This document shows positions 1 to 8,152 of a stretch of DNA of 64,000 bases, one piece after another (position 1 is the stretch's first letter; every line of letters begins with the position of its first letter). The stretch lies in the NCBI RefSeq assembly GCF_900129975.1, contig NZ_FSRG01000003.1, positions 794,997 to 858,996 of the forward strand, given 5' to 3'. The notes under the pieces were generated by a model. It was not told the origin of the DNA. It was given only the letters and a program-made list of their open reading frames with translations, and did no database searches. The DNA is from Halodesulfovibrio marinisediminis DSM 17456. Lineage in GTDB: Bacteria > Desulfobacterota > Desulfovibrionia > Desulfovibrionales > Desulfovibrionaceae. A program made the position numbers and the translations under genes.

Positions 1-61
1 GGATGCTTGAAGTTCAAATAATATATATTTTTCCATTGACATACACTCTCTATGCGCTGAT

Positions 62-89
62 TTTACCCAAATATTATTTAACGTATAAT
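62..89 (+). promoter_or_regulatory. Candidate promoter of the wtpA-like gene
   Basis: A perfect TATAAT -10 hexamer lies at 84-89. A weak TTTACC -35 lies at 62-67 with a 16-bp spacer. A second TTGACA hexamer at 36-41 lacks a good -10. Transcription would start about 10 bases before the AGGGG ribosome site. Confidence 0.5.
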
Positions 90-107
90 TTGTTTGTAGG
101 GGTTATT

Positions 108-1091
108 ATGAGTAATAAATGGTTATTTCGTGCATGTGCTCTCTTGTTGCTGCTCTTTGGTTTGATTTGCACTCCAAACTTTTCGTTTGCTCAGCCTTCT
201 GGAAAATTAGTTATTTTCCATGCAGGTAGCCTTTCTGTTCCTTTTGCTGCAATGGAAAAAGCATTTGAGGCAAAGTATCCAGAGGTTGATGTTCAGCGTC
301 AGTCCGGTGGCTCTACTAAACTTGCCCGTCTTATTTCTGAAGTAGGTAAAAAAGCAGACATTATGGCTTCTGCTGACTATGTAGTGATAAATAAAAATCT
401 CATTCCTAACTACGCATCATGGAATGTACGTTTTGCATCCAACCAAATGGTTCTCTGCTACACAGACAAATCAAAATTCACTGATAAAATTACCAGCGAT
501 AACTGGTACAAAATTCTCCAGAATAAAGATGTTGTCTGGGGGCATTCTGACCCGAACCTCGATCCTTGTGGTTACAGAGCATGTATGGTGTTGCAGCTTG
601 CTGAGAAGTTCTACAACATCGAAGGGCTGAATGATAAACTGATTGCTAATCGACCAGCGAAAAACGTTCGTCCTAAGGCCGTTGAACTTATTTCTCTGCT
701 TAAGTCAGGTCACATGGACTATGCTTGGGAATACCGCTCTGTTGCCGTTCAGCATGGTCTTAAATTCATTGCTCTTGATCCACACTTGAACCTTGGTGAC
801 TACAAGCTTACTCCGTTTTACAAAAATGCTGTTGTTAGAGTTACCGGCAAAAAGCCGGGTACCTTTATTGACCGCAAAGGTAAGTCCATTACTTACGGTG
901 TAACTATGCTTGATGACGCTCAGAACAAAGAAGCTGCTGAAGCTTTCCTCGCGTTTATGCTCTCCCCGGAAGGCGGCATGCAGATTCTTAAAGATAAGGG
1001 ACAGCCACCATTTATTCCTGCACGTACCACCGCTGAAGGTATGAATGAAGTGCCCCTTTCTCTTCAAAAATTTGTTGAAGTTCGTGACTAA
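108..1091 (+). CDS. wtpA: Tungstate/molybdate ABC transporter substrate-binding protein (WtpA/ModA type)
   Basis: Periplasmic oxyanion-binding protein of 327 residues that would deliver tungstate or molybdate to an ABC importer. The ATG at 108 was chosen because TAGGGG lies just upstream and a hydrophobic signal peptide ending near SFAQ follows at once; a longer frame from position 3 adds only a non-coding-like stretch. The mature protein starts with the family's HAGSL motif, followed by an AKYPEVDV segment and the SGGSTKLAR loop typical of WtpA. No permease or ATPase gene follows; the next gene is a tiny membrane protein after a terminator. The transporter partners must be upstream of the window or elsewhere. 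Tungstate rather than molybdate specificity is a family-level guess. Confidence 0.85.
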   Translation: MSNKWLFRACALLLLLFGLICTPNFSFAQPSGKLVIFHAGSLSVPFAAMEKAFEAKYPEVDVQRQSGGSTKLARLISEVGKKADIMASADYVVINKNLIPNYASWNVRFASNQMVLCYTDKSKFTDKITSDNWYKILQNKDVVWGHSDPNLDPCGYRACMVLQLAEKFYNIEGLNDKLIANRPAKNVRPKAVELISLLKSGHMDYAWEYRSVAVQHGLKFIALDPHLNLGDYKLTPFYKNAVVRVTGKKPGTFIDRKGKSITYGVTMLDDAQNKEAAEAFLAFMLSPEGGMQILKDKGQPPFIPARTTAEGMNEVPLSLQKFVEVRD

Positions 1092-1111
1092 GAATTAGCT
1101 TTAATTATTCC

Positions 1112-1156
1112 AGCCGGAGGCCAGGTTCGTTTGTTGTGAATCTGCTCCGGCTTTTC
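1112..1156 (+). terminator. Intrinsic terminator after wtpA
   Basis: AGCCGGAG at 1112-1119 pairs with CTCCGGCT at 1145-1152 across a large loop and is followed by a short T run. It closes the wtpA transcript. Confidence 0.55.
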
Positions 1157-1324
1157 CACTAAGCTTGTTTTAGAAGATTGCAGCAACGCTCGTTGCAAAT
1201 TCTGTTTTTTTTTAAAAGGTAATATACGTTATCCGGGATGATATTGAATAGACTTCGCCTTGCACTTAATGTTCTTCTTTTGTATCCAATAGAAGATATT
1301 TACATTTTTTAGCTAGGAGAAGTC

Positions 1325-1549
1325 ATGTCAATTAAGATGACCAGTGTGTATCTCATGTTCACCGCCTTATGTGTTGCAGGCGGCGTGTATTTCTTCCATC
1401 CTGAATTGGTGCGTCAGTATTATGATACGGTTGTAGTTCTTTTTGCTGCTCTCACGTACTTTTTGTTTATTCGTCCATGGTTGAAAGAAAAATTTGCTGT
1501 AGAAAACATCTCAAAAGACGACATCGATGCTAATAAAAAAAATGAGTAG
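1325..1549 (+). CDS. Small two-helix membrane protein, function unknown
   Basis: Protein of 74 residues with two predicted membrane segments (about residues 7-25 and 34-50) and a short charged tail rich in Lys and Asp. I do not recognise the family. The reading frame is supported by a good AGGAGA ribosome site at 1315-1320 and by a very strong terminator that overlaps its stop codon, so this looks like a genuine single-gene transcript. It sits between an oxyanion-binding protein and a convergent secreted amidase, neither of which suggests a role. Confidence 0.6.
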   Translation: MSIKMTSVYLMFTALCVAGGVYFFHPELVRQYYDTVVVLFAALTYFLFIRPWLKEKFAVENISKDDIDANKKNE

Positions 1550-1575
1550 TGCTTCGGCACTACTCATTTTTTTTG
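1541..1575. terminator. Bidirectional UUCG-loop terminator
   Basis: Perfect 12-bp stem (1541-1552 with 1557-1568) closed by a TTCG tetraloop, with an A run on the left and a T run on the right. It can end transcription in both directions between two convergent genes. The left arm contains the last codons and the TAG stop of the small membrane protein gene. Confidence 0.9.
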
Positions 1576-1601
1576 GGATAAGTTGGTTAGCAACCTATTT
1601 G

Positions 1602-2699
1602 TTACTTTGCCTGTTCGGTCATATCCTTATATTCCGGCTTGGTGTCCCACATGGGAATGGATAGTGTTTTCTTTCCGTCTTTCGGCAAATTATCGAGGTG
1701 TACTACCCGTATCTCCTGATTATCATAAGTTTTAAAGTAACATCTGCGGCGTTGCAGGTCATAGACTGCTGTCCATTGAGTATAGTCAGTAGATTGAGTT
1801 CCGTTTTGCTCATTGGTTCTAACAAGTCCCTTTGCAATGGAAATATTGCTGATAAGCATAAACGCCAGATTTAGAGCTTCGTCTGCTGTTTGCACTGGGG
1901 TCGCTGCGTTACTGTACAATGCAGCTCGGACGAAACGTGATGGCGGAGTGAAATCTCCGGGAAGCCCCAGCATTCCGGATCCTGCTCCGATAGGAGTTGC
2001 GGTGAAATCATTTATTTTTTGGCGGGTACAATTATCTGCTGTTACGTTCATGTAGTTGGAAAGATTTTGTAGATGCCATGTGAATTGTGGCGAGTTGGTG
2101 ATAACCCCCACGGGGTTTTGGGTAATGGTAATTTTACCATTGAGCGGTTCTATCACGATGGCGTTACCTTTGCTGTCTATCACAATCCAGTGCATTGGGG
2201 GGATCATCCCCAGTTTTTCATATTTAACACCAGCAATTTGAACTTCATCAATTTTCTTTTGAACATCTTCGAGTGTACCACATGTTCCTAATATTAGTGC
2301 TGTAACTAGAACAGGCTCTACGATTTTTGTAGTATCGTTTGCCGTAGGAGTTGGATATTCAGCGTGTTGCGGGAACCAAAATCCACCAATATACAGTCCC
2401 TTCTCATTTATTCCGCCAAAAAACATTCTTTCATCAAATCCATTGGGGCCAAGGAAGGCATATTGATTTTTCCACGTCATGCCTTTTTGATTATTTGGTG
2501 CTTGGCTAGTCCAAGTTTGTCCCTTGGGGACGAACATTATGTTAGATTTGAACGGCGTGTTAAATTCCAAGGTTCTGGCAAACATTGTAGCGCCGTCTTT
2601 TGATTGAACCTTTATCCCTGTACATGCATTGGCAGTCGACAAACTCAAAATCCAAAGCACACCGCATGCGAGCAGTAACATACATGCAATATTGCGCAT
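1602..2699 (-). CDS. Secreted linear amide C-N hydrolase (choloylglycine hydrolase / penicillin V acylase family)
   Basis: Ntn-hydrolase family enzyme of 365 residues. A signal peptide ends in ANA directly before CTGI, so cleavage would expose the catalytic N-terminal cysteine at about residue 26. Other family marks visible are the FARTLEF arginine, the GGINEKGL segment, the NSPQFTWHL asparagine region and the SRFVRAALY arginine. The family hydrolyses amide bonds of bile salts, penicillin V or acyl-homoserine lactones; substrate cannot be read from sequence. An AAGGAAG ribosome site precedes the ATG. The gene is flanked by terminators on both sides and appears monocistronic. Quorum-signal cleavage is possible in a marine bacterium but is only inference. 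Confidence 0.85.
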   Translation of the reverse strand: MRNIACMLLLACGVLWILSLSTANACTGIKVQSKDGATMFARTLEFNTPFKSNIMFVPKGQTWTSQAPNNQKGMTWKNQYAFLGPNGFDERMFFGGINEKGLYIGGFWFPQHAEYPTPTANDTTKIVEPVLVTALILGTCGTLEDVQKKIDEVQIAGVKYEKLGMIPPMHWIVIDSKGNAIVIEPLNGKITITQNPVGVITNSPQFTWHLQNLSNYMNVTADNCTRQKINDFTATPIGAGSGMLGLPGDFTPPSRFVRAALYSNAATPVQTADEALNLAFMLISNISIAKGLVRTNEQNGTQSTDYTQWTAVYDLQRRRCYFKTYDNQEIRVVHLDNLPKDGKKTLSIPMWDTKPEYKDMTEQAK

Positions 2700-2789
2700 A
2701 GTTCTTCCTTTTATGGTTTATTTTGTATTCAAAATGTAATGCTACCATAATTCACGAAGGACACCGATGAGTTCTCTCGTTAGCAAATA

Positions 2790-2821
2790 AAAAAGGCAGC
2801 TTGATAAGCTGCCTTTTTTAT
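2790..2821. terminator. Bidirectional terminator
   Basis: Near-perfect 13-bp stem (2790-2802 with 2806-2818) around AAGGCAGCTT, flanked by A and T runs. It ends the minus-strand transporter gene to its right. Confidence 0.85.
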
Positions 2822-2838
2822 TTTGATGTGGTTAGATT

Positions 2839-3471
2839 CTATAGCGCATCTGCGGTTTGCACTTGTTTTCGTAATGCATGGCAAAGGAAGTATACGATTG
2901 GGGTATCAAAAGCTGCAATCGCGAGTTTAACCATCCATTGTCCAAGAATAACGTCACCAACAGGCAGGATTCCCCAGAACGCAATAGTTACAAAAATAGT
3001 GGAATCAACGAGCTGGGATACGACAGTAGATGCGTTGTTGCGTAGCCACAGGTGCTTGCCGTTTGTTCTTTTTTTGAGGAAATGGAAAAGCCAAATATCA
3101 TGCTTTTGGCTGATAAGATAGGCAACCAGGGACGCAGCGACGATGCGCGGGGTACTACCGATTACGGCAGAAAAACTTTCTTGGCCATGCCAGAACGGTG
3201 CGGCTGGCCACTCAACAGCAAGCCATGCAAGGGCGGATGTCATGACGAGTGTGACAAAGCCGCTTTGAACAACATTATTGGCGCACTCCTTTCCCCATAC
3301 TTCGCTTATAACATCCGAAACTATAAAGGTAAGTGAATAGGCGAGTACCCCTGCCGGAACGGCAACGCCTGCGACCATGATGATTTTACTTGCAATGAGT
3401 GCTGCAACAACAAGTCCGCCAATGAACAGACTTGATAACAACGCAAGGGCCTTATGCTCAAACGTATTCAT
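2839..3471 (-). CDS. yhhQ: Queuosine precursor transporter (YhhQ/DUF165 family)
   Basis: Inner-membrane protein of 210 residues with about six membrane segments. The FIVSDVISEVWGKECA stretch (residues about 49-64) is the signature of the YhhQ/QPTR family, which imports 7-deazaguanine precursors (preQ0 or preQ1) for tRNA queuosine. The gene is divergent from queF, the enzyme that makes preQ1, with 158 bases between the two starts, which supports the assignment strongly. An AAGGAGTTAGAGT ribosome site precedes the ATG. Salvage and reduction of preQ0 would therefore be encoded side by side. Confidence 0.9.
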   Translation of the reverse strand: MNTFEHKALALLSSLFIGGLVVAALIASKIIMVAGVAVPAGVLAYSLTFIVSDVISEVWGKECANNVVQSGFVTLVMTSALAWLAVEWPAAPFWHGQESFSAVIGSTPRIVAASLVAYLISQKHDIWLFHFLKKRTNGKHLWLRNNASTVVSQLVDSTIFVTIAFWGILPVGDVILGQWMVKLAIAAFDTPIVYFLCHALRKQVQTADAL

Positions 3472-3629
3472 ACTCTAACTCCTTGGGATCAACAGTCCTA
3501 AAGATGGGCTAAAGTGCCCTTCGCAATCGGGAAAACAGTCCCGCGCGAATATTTACCAGCGCACCCCTTGCCATTTGCCCGTTTGGAAGTCAAACTAATG
3601 CTGCCAGTTTATGATAAGGAGAAGGCAAA
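3472..3629. promoter_or_regulatory. Divergent yhhQ/queF intergenic control region
   Basis: Read on the minus strand, two small hairpins lie in the yhhQ leader: CGGGA/TCCCG (3528-3543 region) and GGGC/GCCC (about 3506-3520). I looked for a preQ1-I aptamer (a C-rich loop with an A-rich tail) and did not see one. A structured leader is possible but unproven. Confidence 0.3.
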
Positions 3630-4133
3630 ATGACCATTACAAAAAGTCAGGATAAAACTGACCACCTTGAAGTTCTTGGCAAAGGTGGCCAGACTAAATA
3701 TCAGTTAGACGGTCCACACTCTGGAATTCTTGAAACTTTTCCAAACAACTACCCTAACCGCCCGTACATTGTTAGCGTGGAGTTCCCTGAATACACGTCA
3801 CTCTGTCCAATGACCGGTCAGCCGGATTTTGGGGTGATTGTTATGGAATACATCCCTAAAGACCGTATTGTGGAGTCAAAGAGCCTTAAATTGTACTTCT
3901 TTGCATACCGCAATCATCAATCTTTTATGGAAACTATTGCGAATACTATGCTTGAAGACTTTGTAGAAGCACTCGATCCGTTATGGTGTCGCGTAAAGGG
4001 GCTTTTCAGCCCTCGTGGTGCAACTACTCTGCATGTTTTTGCTGAGCATTTTGATACTTCAGCTGAGAACCTTGACGAAATCAAATCTATTGTTTCCGAA
4101 TGGAAACAAGAAGCTAATCGCCATTCTTCGTAG
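3630..4133 (+). CDS. queF: NADPH-dependent 7-cyano-7-deazaguanine reductase (preQ0 reductase)
   Basis: Protein of 167 residues, the length of the unimodular YkvM-type QueF. It reduces the nitrile of preQ0 to the amine preQ1 in the queuosine pathway. Visible signatures are the SLCPMTGQPD segment with the active-site cysteine (residue about 54) and the ESKSLKLYFFAYRN motif that binds NADPH. The downstream SPRG and FAEHF segments also match. The ribosome site AAGGAGAAGGC precedes the ATG. It is divergent from the yhhQ-type transporter and is followed by a clear terminator. Confidence 0.95.
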   Translation: MTITKSQDKTDHLEVLGKGGQTKYQLDGPHSGILETFPNNYPNRPYIVSVEFPEYTSLCPMTGQPDFGVIVMEYIPKDRIVESKSLKLYFFAYRNHQSFMETIANTMLEDFVEALDPLWCRVKGLFSPRGATTLHVFAEHFDTSAENLDEIKSIVSEWKQEANRHSS

Positions 4134-4209
4134 TCAGCTGCATGAATTCGAAAGAACATGACAGTCCTGCTCGTTGAGTTGTCACGAGTAAGAACGTTTA
4201 AAGCAAATT

Positions 4210-4241
4210 AAAAGCCCTCACATTAAAGTGAGGGCTTTTTT
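4210..4241 (+). terminator. Terminator of queF
   Basis: AAAGCCCTCAC at 4211-4221 pairs with GTGAGGGCTTT around a short ATTAAA loop and runs into T residues. Confidence 0.85.
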
Positions 4242-4521
4242 ATGTTGAAGCAAAAAATTGGATATGATCCTTGGTGCATCACAAGGTGTTTAGCGTTTCT
4301 CGTTAGGTTATATATTGAATTAATTTTGCCTCTATGGGGAGTGCTTCGTGGGCCCTAGAAGAATCTGGGTAATAAGCTAATTTTGACGATGTAGTAGCGA
4401 TTGGTTTTTTCTATGGAAAGACTAGTTAGCGATTGCTTTTTTCAATTTGATTATATTGCGTGTTATTACATACAAATACATCTGATTGCTCTCATGATAC
4501 AAAAACAACAAGGATTATCGG
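4242..4521 (+). promoter_or_regulatory. Upstream region of the pst operon with direct repeats
   Basis: No gene is seen here. Two imperfect direct repeats containing AGCGATTG followed by a T run occur at 4392-4411 and 4423-4443, their cores 32 bp apart (about three helical turns). An inverted pair CCTTG/CAAGG lies at 4269-4285. No clear Pho box of the Escherichia coli type is visible. The repeats are plausible operator sites for a phosphate-response regulator. Confidence 0.35.
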
Positions 4522-5349
4522 ATGAAATTCAATAAAATTTTTGCTCTCCTTTCTATATTTACCCTTTCTCTCTGCACATCAGCTTTTGCTTCCGGTCTGG
4601 ACGCCTTTGTTAATCAATCCGGAACAATAACTATTGCAGGGGGCACAGCTCATATCCCTGTAATGAAAGCTGCTGCAAAACGTATTATGATCAAAAATTC
4701 GGACATTCGAATCACTATTGCCGGTGGCGGTTCCGGTGTCGGTATCCAGAAGGTTGGTGAGGGACTTGTTGATATTGGCAATGCTGGCCGCGCAACAAGT
4801 GATAAGGAAAAAGCTAAATATACTCTCACCTCTTATCCTTTTGCCGTTGACGGGGTAGCCACTGTTCTTTCTGCAAAGAACCCAGTTAGCGCTTTAACCA
4901 CAAAACAGATTCAGGATGTATTTGCTGGTAAAATTACAAACTGGAAAGAGTTGGGTGGTAAGGATGCGTCAATTCACATCTACACTCGCGATGAAGCAAG
5001 CGGAACACGTAGCGTTTATTGGAAAAAATTGCTGAAAAAAGGAAAAATTGTTGATTCCGCGAATGTTGTAGCATCTAATGGCGCAATGAAGGTGGCAATC
5101 GCACAGGATCCTGATGGTATTGGTTTTATCGGCATCGGAACTTTGGATAACACCGTTAAGGCTCCTACTCTGGATGGCGTTAGCGTATCTCAGGAAACAG
5201 CTAAAAATGGTACATACAAAATTGTCCGTAAGCTTTACATGAACACGAACGGCGCACCTTCCGGTATTGTTAAATCATTTATCGACTACATCCTGTCAGA
5301 TGAGTGTACAGATATTATTGTTTCCAGTGGGTACCTGCCACTGAACTAA
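4522..5349 (+). CDS. pstS: Phosphate ABC transporter substrate-binding protein
   Basis: Periplasmic phosphate-binding protein of 275 residues, first gene of a four-gene transport operon. A signal peptide ends near AFA (residues about 22-24). The ITIAGGGSGVGIQ and DEASGTRSVYW segments correspond to the phosphate-contacting loops of the PstS fold. The next gene begins 9 bases after the stop, and two permeases and an ATPase follow, fixing the role as an importer. It is shorter than Escherichia coli PstS, as is common in this lineage. Regulation by phosphate limitation is inferred from family knowledge. Confidence 0.9.
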   Translation: MKFNKIFALLSIFTLSLCTSAFASGLDAFVNQSGTITIAGGTAHIPVMKAAAKRIMIKNSDIRITIAGGGSGVGIQKVGEGLVDIGNAGRATSDKEKAKYTLTSYPFAVDGVATVLSAKNPVSALTTKQIQDVFAGKITNWKELGGKDASIHIYTRDEASGTRSVYWKKLLKKGKIVDSANVVASNGAMKVAIAQDPDGIGFIGIGTLDNTVKAPTLDGVSVSQETAKNGTYKIVRKLYMNTNGAPSGIVKSFIDYILSDECTDIIVSSGYLPLN

Positions 5350-5358
5350 GGACCGACC

Positions 5359-6225
5359 TTGCATAGTGTAAGAACAATTCGTTCTATAACCAGCGTTCTC
5401 TTTGTAGCAACCACTGTTTCTTGTATAGCAGTGGTTGCTATTTTCTCTTTTCTTCTCTACTTCTCGCTCCCTCTTTTTTCCTTCGTAAAATTACAGCATG
5501 TGTTTTCATGGTCATGGCAACCATTTGAAGGCAATTTCGGGATACTACCTATGATGTTGGGGAGTATTTTATTGTCGGTGTTTGCCCTCGTATTGAGCTA
5601 TCCGTTGAGCTTGGGCATCTGTTGTTATATTCATGGGGATAGTCACTCTGTGTTACGCAAAGTGATGTTGCTTCTTGTCCAGTTTATGACGAGTGTCCCA
5701 ACGGTTATTTATGGATTTGTCGCTGTATTTTTACTGGTGCCGTTTTTACGTACATTTTTTCGGCATGGCACAGGATTTTCCATTCTTGCGGCAGGGCTTA
5801 TTCTAAGTCTGCTTATCCTGCCTACTATTGTGCTTATTATGCACAGCCAGTTTGCACAGATAGAACCGAAGATTCGCTTAACAGCTAAGGCGTTAGGCAT
5901 GTCAGAAGCGCAAAAATTTATCTACATCGTGTTCCCTGATGCACGAAAAGGACTACTTACAGCGGCTGTTCTTGGTTTCGGTCGTGCTGTCGGTGATACT
6001 CTCATCCCCTTGATGCTGGCAGGAAATGCCGTAAGCCAGCCTGAATCTATTTTAGACTCCATACGTACTTTGACCTCTCATATTGCCCTTGTTGTGGCGA
6101 CGGATAGCCAAAGTGACGCCTATTTATCTTTGTTTGCCTGCGGCATGGTGCTGTTTTCTTCCACAATAGCAGTCAATATTATGTTGCGATGGCTTGCTGC
6201 ATCTCCGGAGAAAATAAATGAGTAA
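5359..6225 (+). CDS. pstC: Phosphate ABC transporter permease PstC
   Basis: Permease of 288 residues with about six membrane helices. It starts with TTG at 5359; AAGGA at 5347-5351 is correctly spaced, and no ATG in this frame fits. The EAQKFIYIVFPDARKGLLTAAVLGFGRAVGDT segment is the cytoplasmic coupling loop typical of PstC/PstA. It overlaps the next gene by 8 bases. It forms the membrane channel with PstA. Confidence 0.88.
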   Translation: MHSVRTIRSITSVLFVATTVSCIAVVAIFSFLLYFSLPLFSFVKLQHVFSWSWQPFEGNFGILPMMLGSILLSVFALVLSYPLSLGICCYIHGDSHSVLRKVMLLLVQFMTSVPTVIYGFVAVFLLVPFLRTFFRHGTGFSILAAGLILSLLILPTIVLIMHSQFAQIEPKIRLTAKALGMSEAQKFIYIVFPDARKGLLTAAVLGFGRAVGDTLIPLMLAGNAVSQPESILDSIRTLTSHIALVVATDSQSDAYLSLFACGMVLFSSTIAVNIMLRWLAASPEKINE

Positions 6226-7090
6226 GGCTAAGGAAACGACACTTAGCGTGCTTACGTATGTTGCCCCGGTTACGGTTATCGGGGCTGTTGTACTTTTGTT
6301 GGGTTTTCTTTGCGTTAAGGGAATTTCGGCCCTTTCTGTATCGCTAATTTTTGGTGATTCTTCACCGGCTGATGTTCTTTTACGTGGAATGCCGGTTTTT
6401 GATGGGATATGGCCTGCATGTGTTGGAACCTTGTATTTAGTGCTTCTGTCTTGCAGTTTGTCGATTCCTGTAGGAATTATGACCGGTATTTATTTGGCAG
6501 AGTTTGCTCCGAAAGCATTCAGGCGTTCTGCTACGTTTTTGATTGAGCTGCTTGCAGGTATCCCGTCGATTATTATGGGGCTGTTTGGTTTTGCCCTTAT
6601 TCTGCTGGCTCGTAATACCGTATTTCCGCAAGCAGTGACTGGTCTGTGGCTTTCTGCTTTATGTATTGCGGTACTCGTATTGCCTTATTGTATTAATTCA
6701 ACTGTAATCGCTCTTTCCAGCTTGCCGGAAGAACTTAGACTGACGGGGCCTTCGCTAGGTTTAAGTCCCTTGCAAAGCACTTTTTACATTCGTATTCCGT
6801 TGGCGTTGCGAGGGATTATGAGTGGTGTCATCCTCTCCATTGGCAGAGCCTCAGAAGATACTGCGGTTATTCTTATGACAGGTGTGGTTGCGAATGCGGG
6901 AGTGCCTCGAAATATCTTTGATAAATACGAAGCCTTACCCTTTAAGGTGTACTATTTAGCGGCGCAATTCCAAAGTCAGGCAGAGCTTGCTCAAGGCTTT
7001 GGGACAGCATTAATTCTTTTAATACAAACAACCTGCCTCTTTTTACTTGCTCACTACTTACGACGAACAATGGAACGAAAATGGTTCTAA
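6218..7090 (+). CDS. pstA: Phosphate ABC transporter permease PstA
   Basis: Second permease of 290 residues with about six membrane segments. The coupling loop LGLSPLQSTFYIRIPLALRG and the following SIGRASEDTA motif identify it as PstA. Its start lies inside the end of pstC and its end overlaps the ATPase start, suggesting translational coupling through the operon. Confidence 0.88.
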   Translation: MSKAKETTLSVLTYVAPVTVIGAVVLLLGFLCVKGISALSVSLIFGDSSPADVLLRGMPVFDGIWPACVGTLYLVLLSCSLSIPVGIMTGIYLAEFAPKAFRRSATFLIELLAGIPSIIMGLFGFALILLARNTVFPQAVTGLWLSALCIAVLVLPYCINSTVIALSSLPEELRLTGPSLGLSPLQSTFYIRIPLALRGIMSGVILSIGRASEDTAVILMTGVVANAGVPRNIFDKYEALPFKVYYLAAQFQSQAELAQGFGTALILLIQTTCLFLLAHYLRRTMERKWF

Positions 7091-7854
7091 CTGATATGTC
7101 CTCTGTTGCTATTCAAACTGAAAATCTTTCTATTTCTTTTAATGGGATGCAGATTGTTAAAGATCTGTCCGTCTCATTTCCTAAAAACAAACTTTCAGTT
7201 CTTATTGGTCGCTCCGGTTCGGGTAAGACTACCCTGCTCCGCAGTTTCAACCGGTTGAATGAATGCCTTGATGGTTCCACAACAACTGGGAAGGTGATTG
7301 TTACATTAGGTGGCACACCCCACGATATTTACTCCGGTGTAATTCCATGTGAGGAACTTCGACGTCGTGTCGGGATGGTTTTCCAGACTCCGAATGTTTT
7401 GCCAAACTCCATACAAAACAATCTGTTGATTCCGCTTAAACTTGCGTTACGTATTCAAGGTAGTGAAGCTGAGTCACGAATGGAACATGCATTGAAGCAG
7501 GCTGGGTTGTGGAGTGAGGTCTGCGACAGACTTAAGTCTCCTGCCACTAACCTATCAGGAGGTCAGCAACAACGTTTATGCATAGCTAGGGCTATGGTTT
7601 TACAGCCAGAAATTTTGTTGTTGGACGAACCGAGTGCTTCATTGGATTTTTATGCAACAAGAACCATTGAGGATTTGCTTGAATCTCTTTCTACCGAGTA
7701 CACAACAATCGTTGTTTCGCACAGCTTGGCTCAGGCTCAACGTCTTGCAGACAGGTTGTATGTATTTTCTTCCGGTGAACTGGTTCAAACGCTTTCAAAA
7801 GAAGAAGTACAGGATAACGCAGTGATGCAGAAAACAGTAGAAAGCCTGTTTTAA
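7081..7854 (+). CDS. pstB: Phosphate ABC transporter ATP-binding protein
   Basis: ABC ATPase of 257 residues. Walker A is GRSGSGKT (about residue 42), the signature motif is LSGGQQQRLCIARAM, Walker B is ILLLDEPSASLD and the switch histidine follows in VVSHS. The FNRLNE segment after Walker A is the PstB hallmark. The chosen ATG overlaps the pstA stop by 10 bases; an internal ATG at 7096 is possible. No phoU gene follows, which is unusual for a pst operon, so the PhoU regulator must be elsewhere or absent. A terminator follows. Confidence 0.88.
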   Translation: MVLTDMSSVAIQTENLSISFNGMQIVKDLSVSFPKNKLSVLIGRSGSGKTTLLRSFNRLNECLDGSTTTGKVIVTLGGTPHDIYSGVIPCEELRRRVGMVFQTPNVLPNSIQNNLLIPLKLALRIQGSEAESRMEHALKQAGLWSEVCDRLKSPATNLSGGQQQRLCIARAMVLQPEILLLDEPSASLDFYATRTIEDLLESLSTEYTTIVVSHSLAQAQRLADRLYVFSSGELVQTLSKEEVQDNAVMQKTVESLF

Positions 7855-7945
7855 GCTAGTCAGGGACAAGCTTACCTGACTGTTGTTATTTATCTTTCTA
7901 TTTGCTTAGTAATAAAATTTTAGCTCTAGCATTTTGATAATACTC

Positions 7946-7980
7946 AAAAAAGCCAGCAGGATATCCTGCTGGCTTTTTTG
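7946..7980. terminator. Strong bidirectional terminator after the pst operon
   Basis: Perfect 15-bp stem of AGCCAGCAGG type (7946-7960 with 7965-7979) around ATAT, flanked by A and T runs. A weaker hairpin, AGTCAGG/CCTGACT, lies at 7858-7881. Confidence 0.9.
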
Positions 7981-8152
7981 GTGTCTCAGTTGGATAACAG
8001 TTTTGTCATGTTCCTGTAAGTTCTTTGCAAGCTGCCAATACGTATCGTGTGTACTCAATAAATTGATTTTCCTTTTTAGAATTACTCGGCAACGCAGGCT
8101 GCCCTGTTTGGGGTATGTAGTGAAACCATTTTTTCCTGTTGGATAATCTGCA

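Noticed and set aside
3472-3629. preQ1 riboswitch before the yhhQ/queF pair
   Set aside because: No aptamer core could be found by eye on either strand; a covariance search would be needed to settle it.
4441-4521. Pho box upstream of pstS (TACATACAAATACAT)
   Set aside because: Spacing is 10 bp rather than 11 and the TGTCA core is missing.
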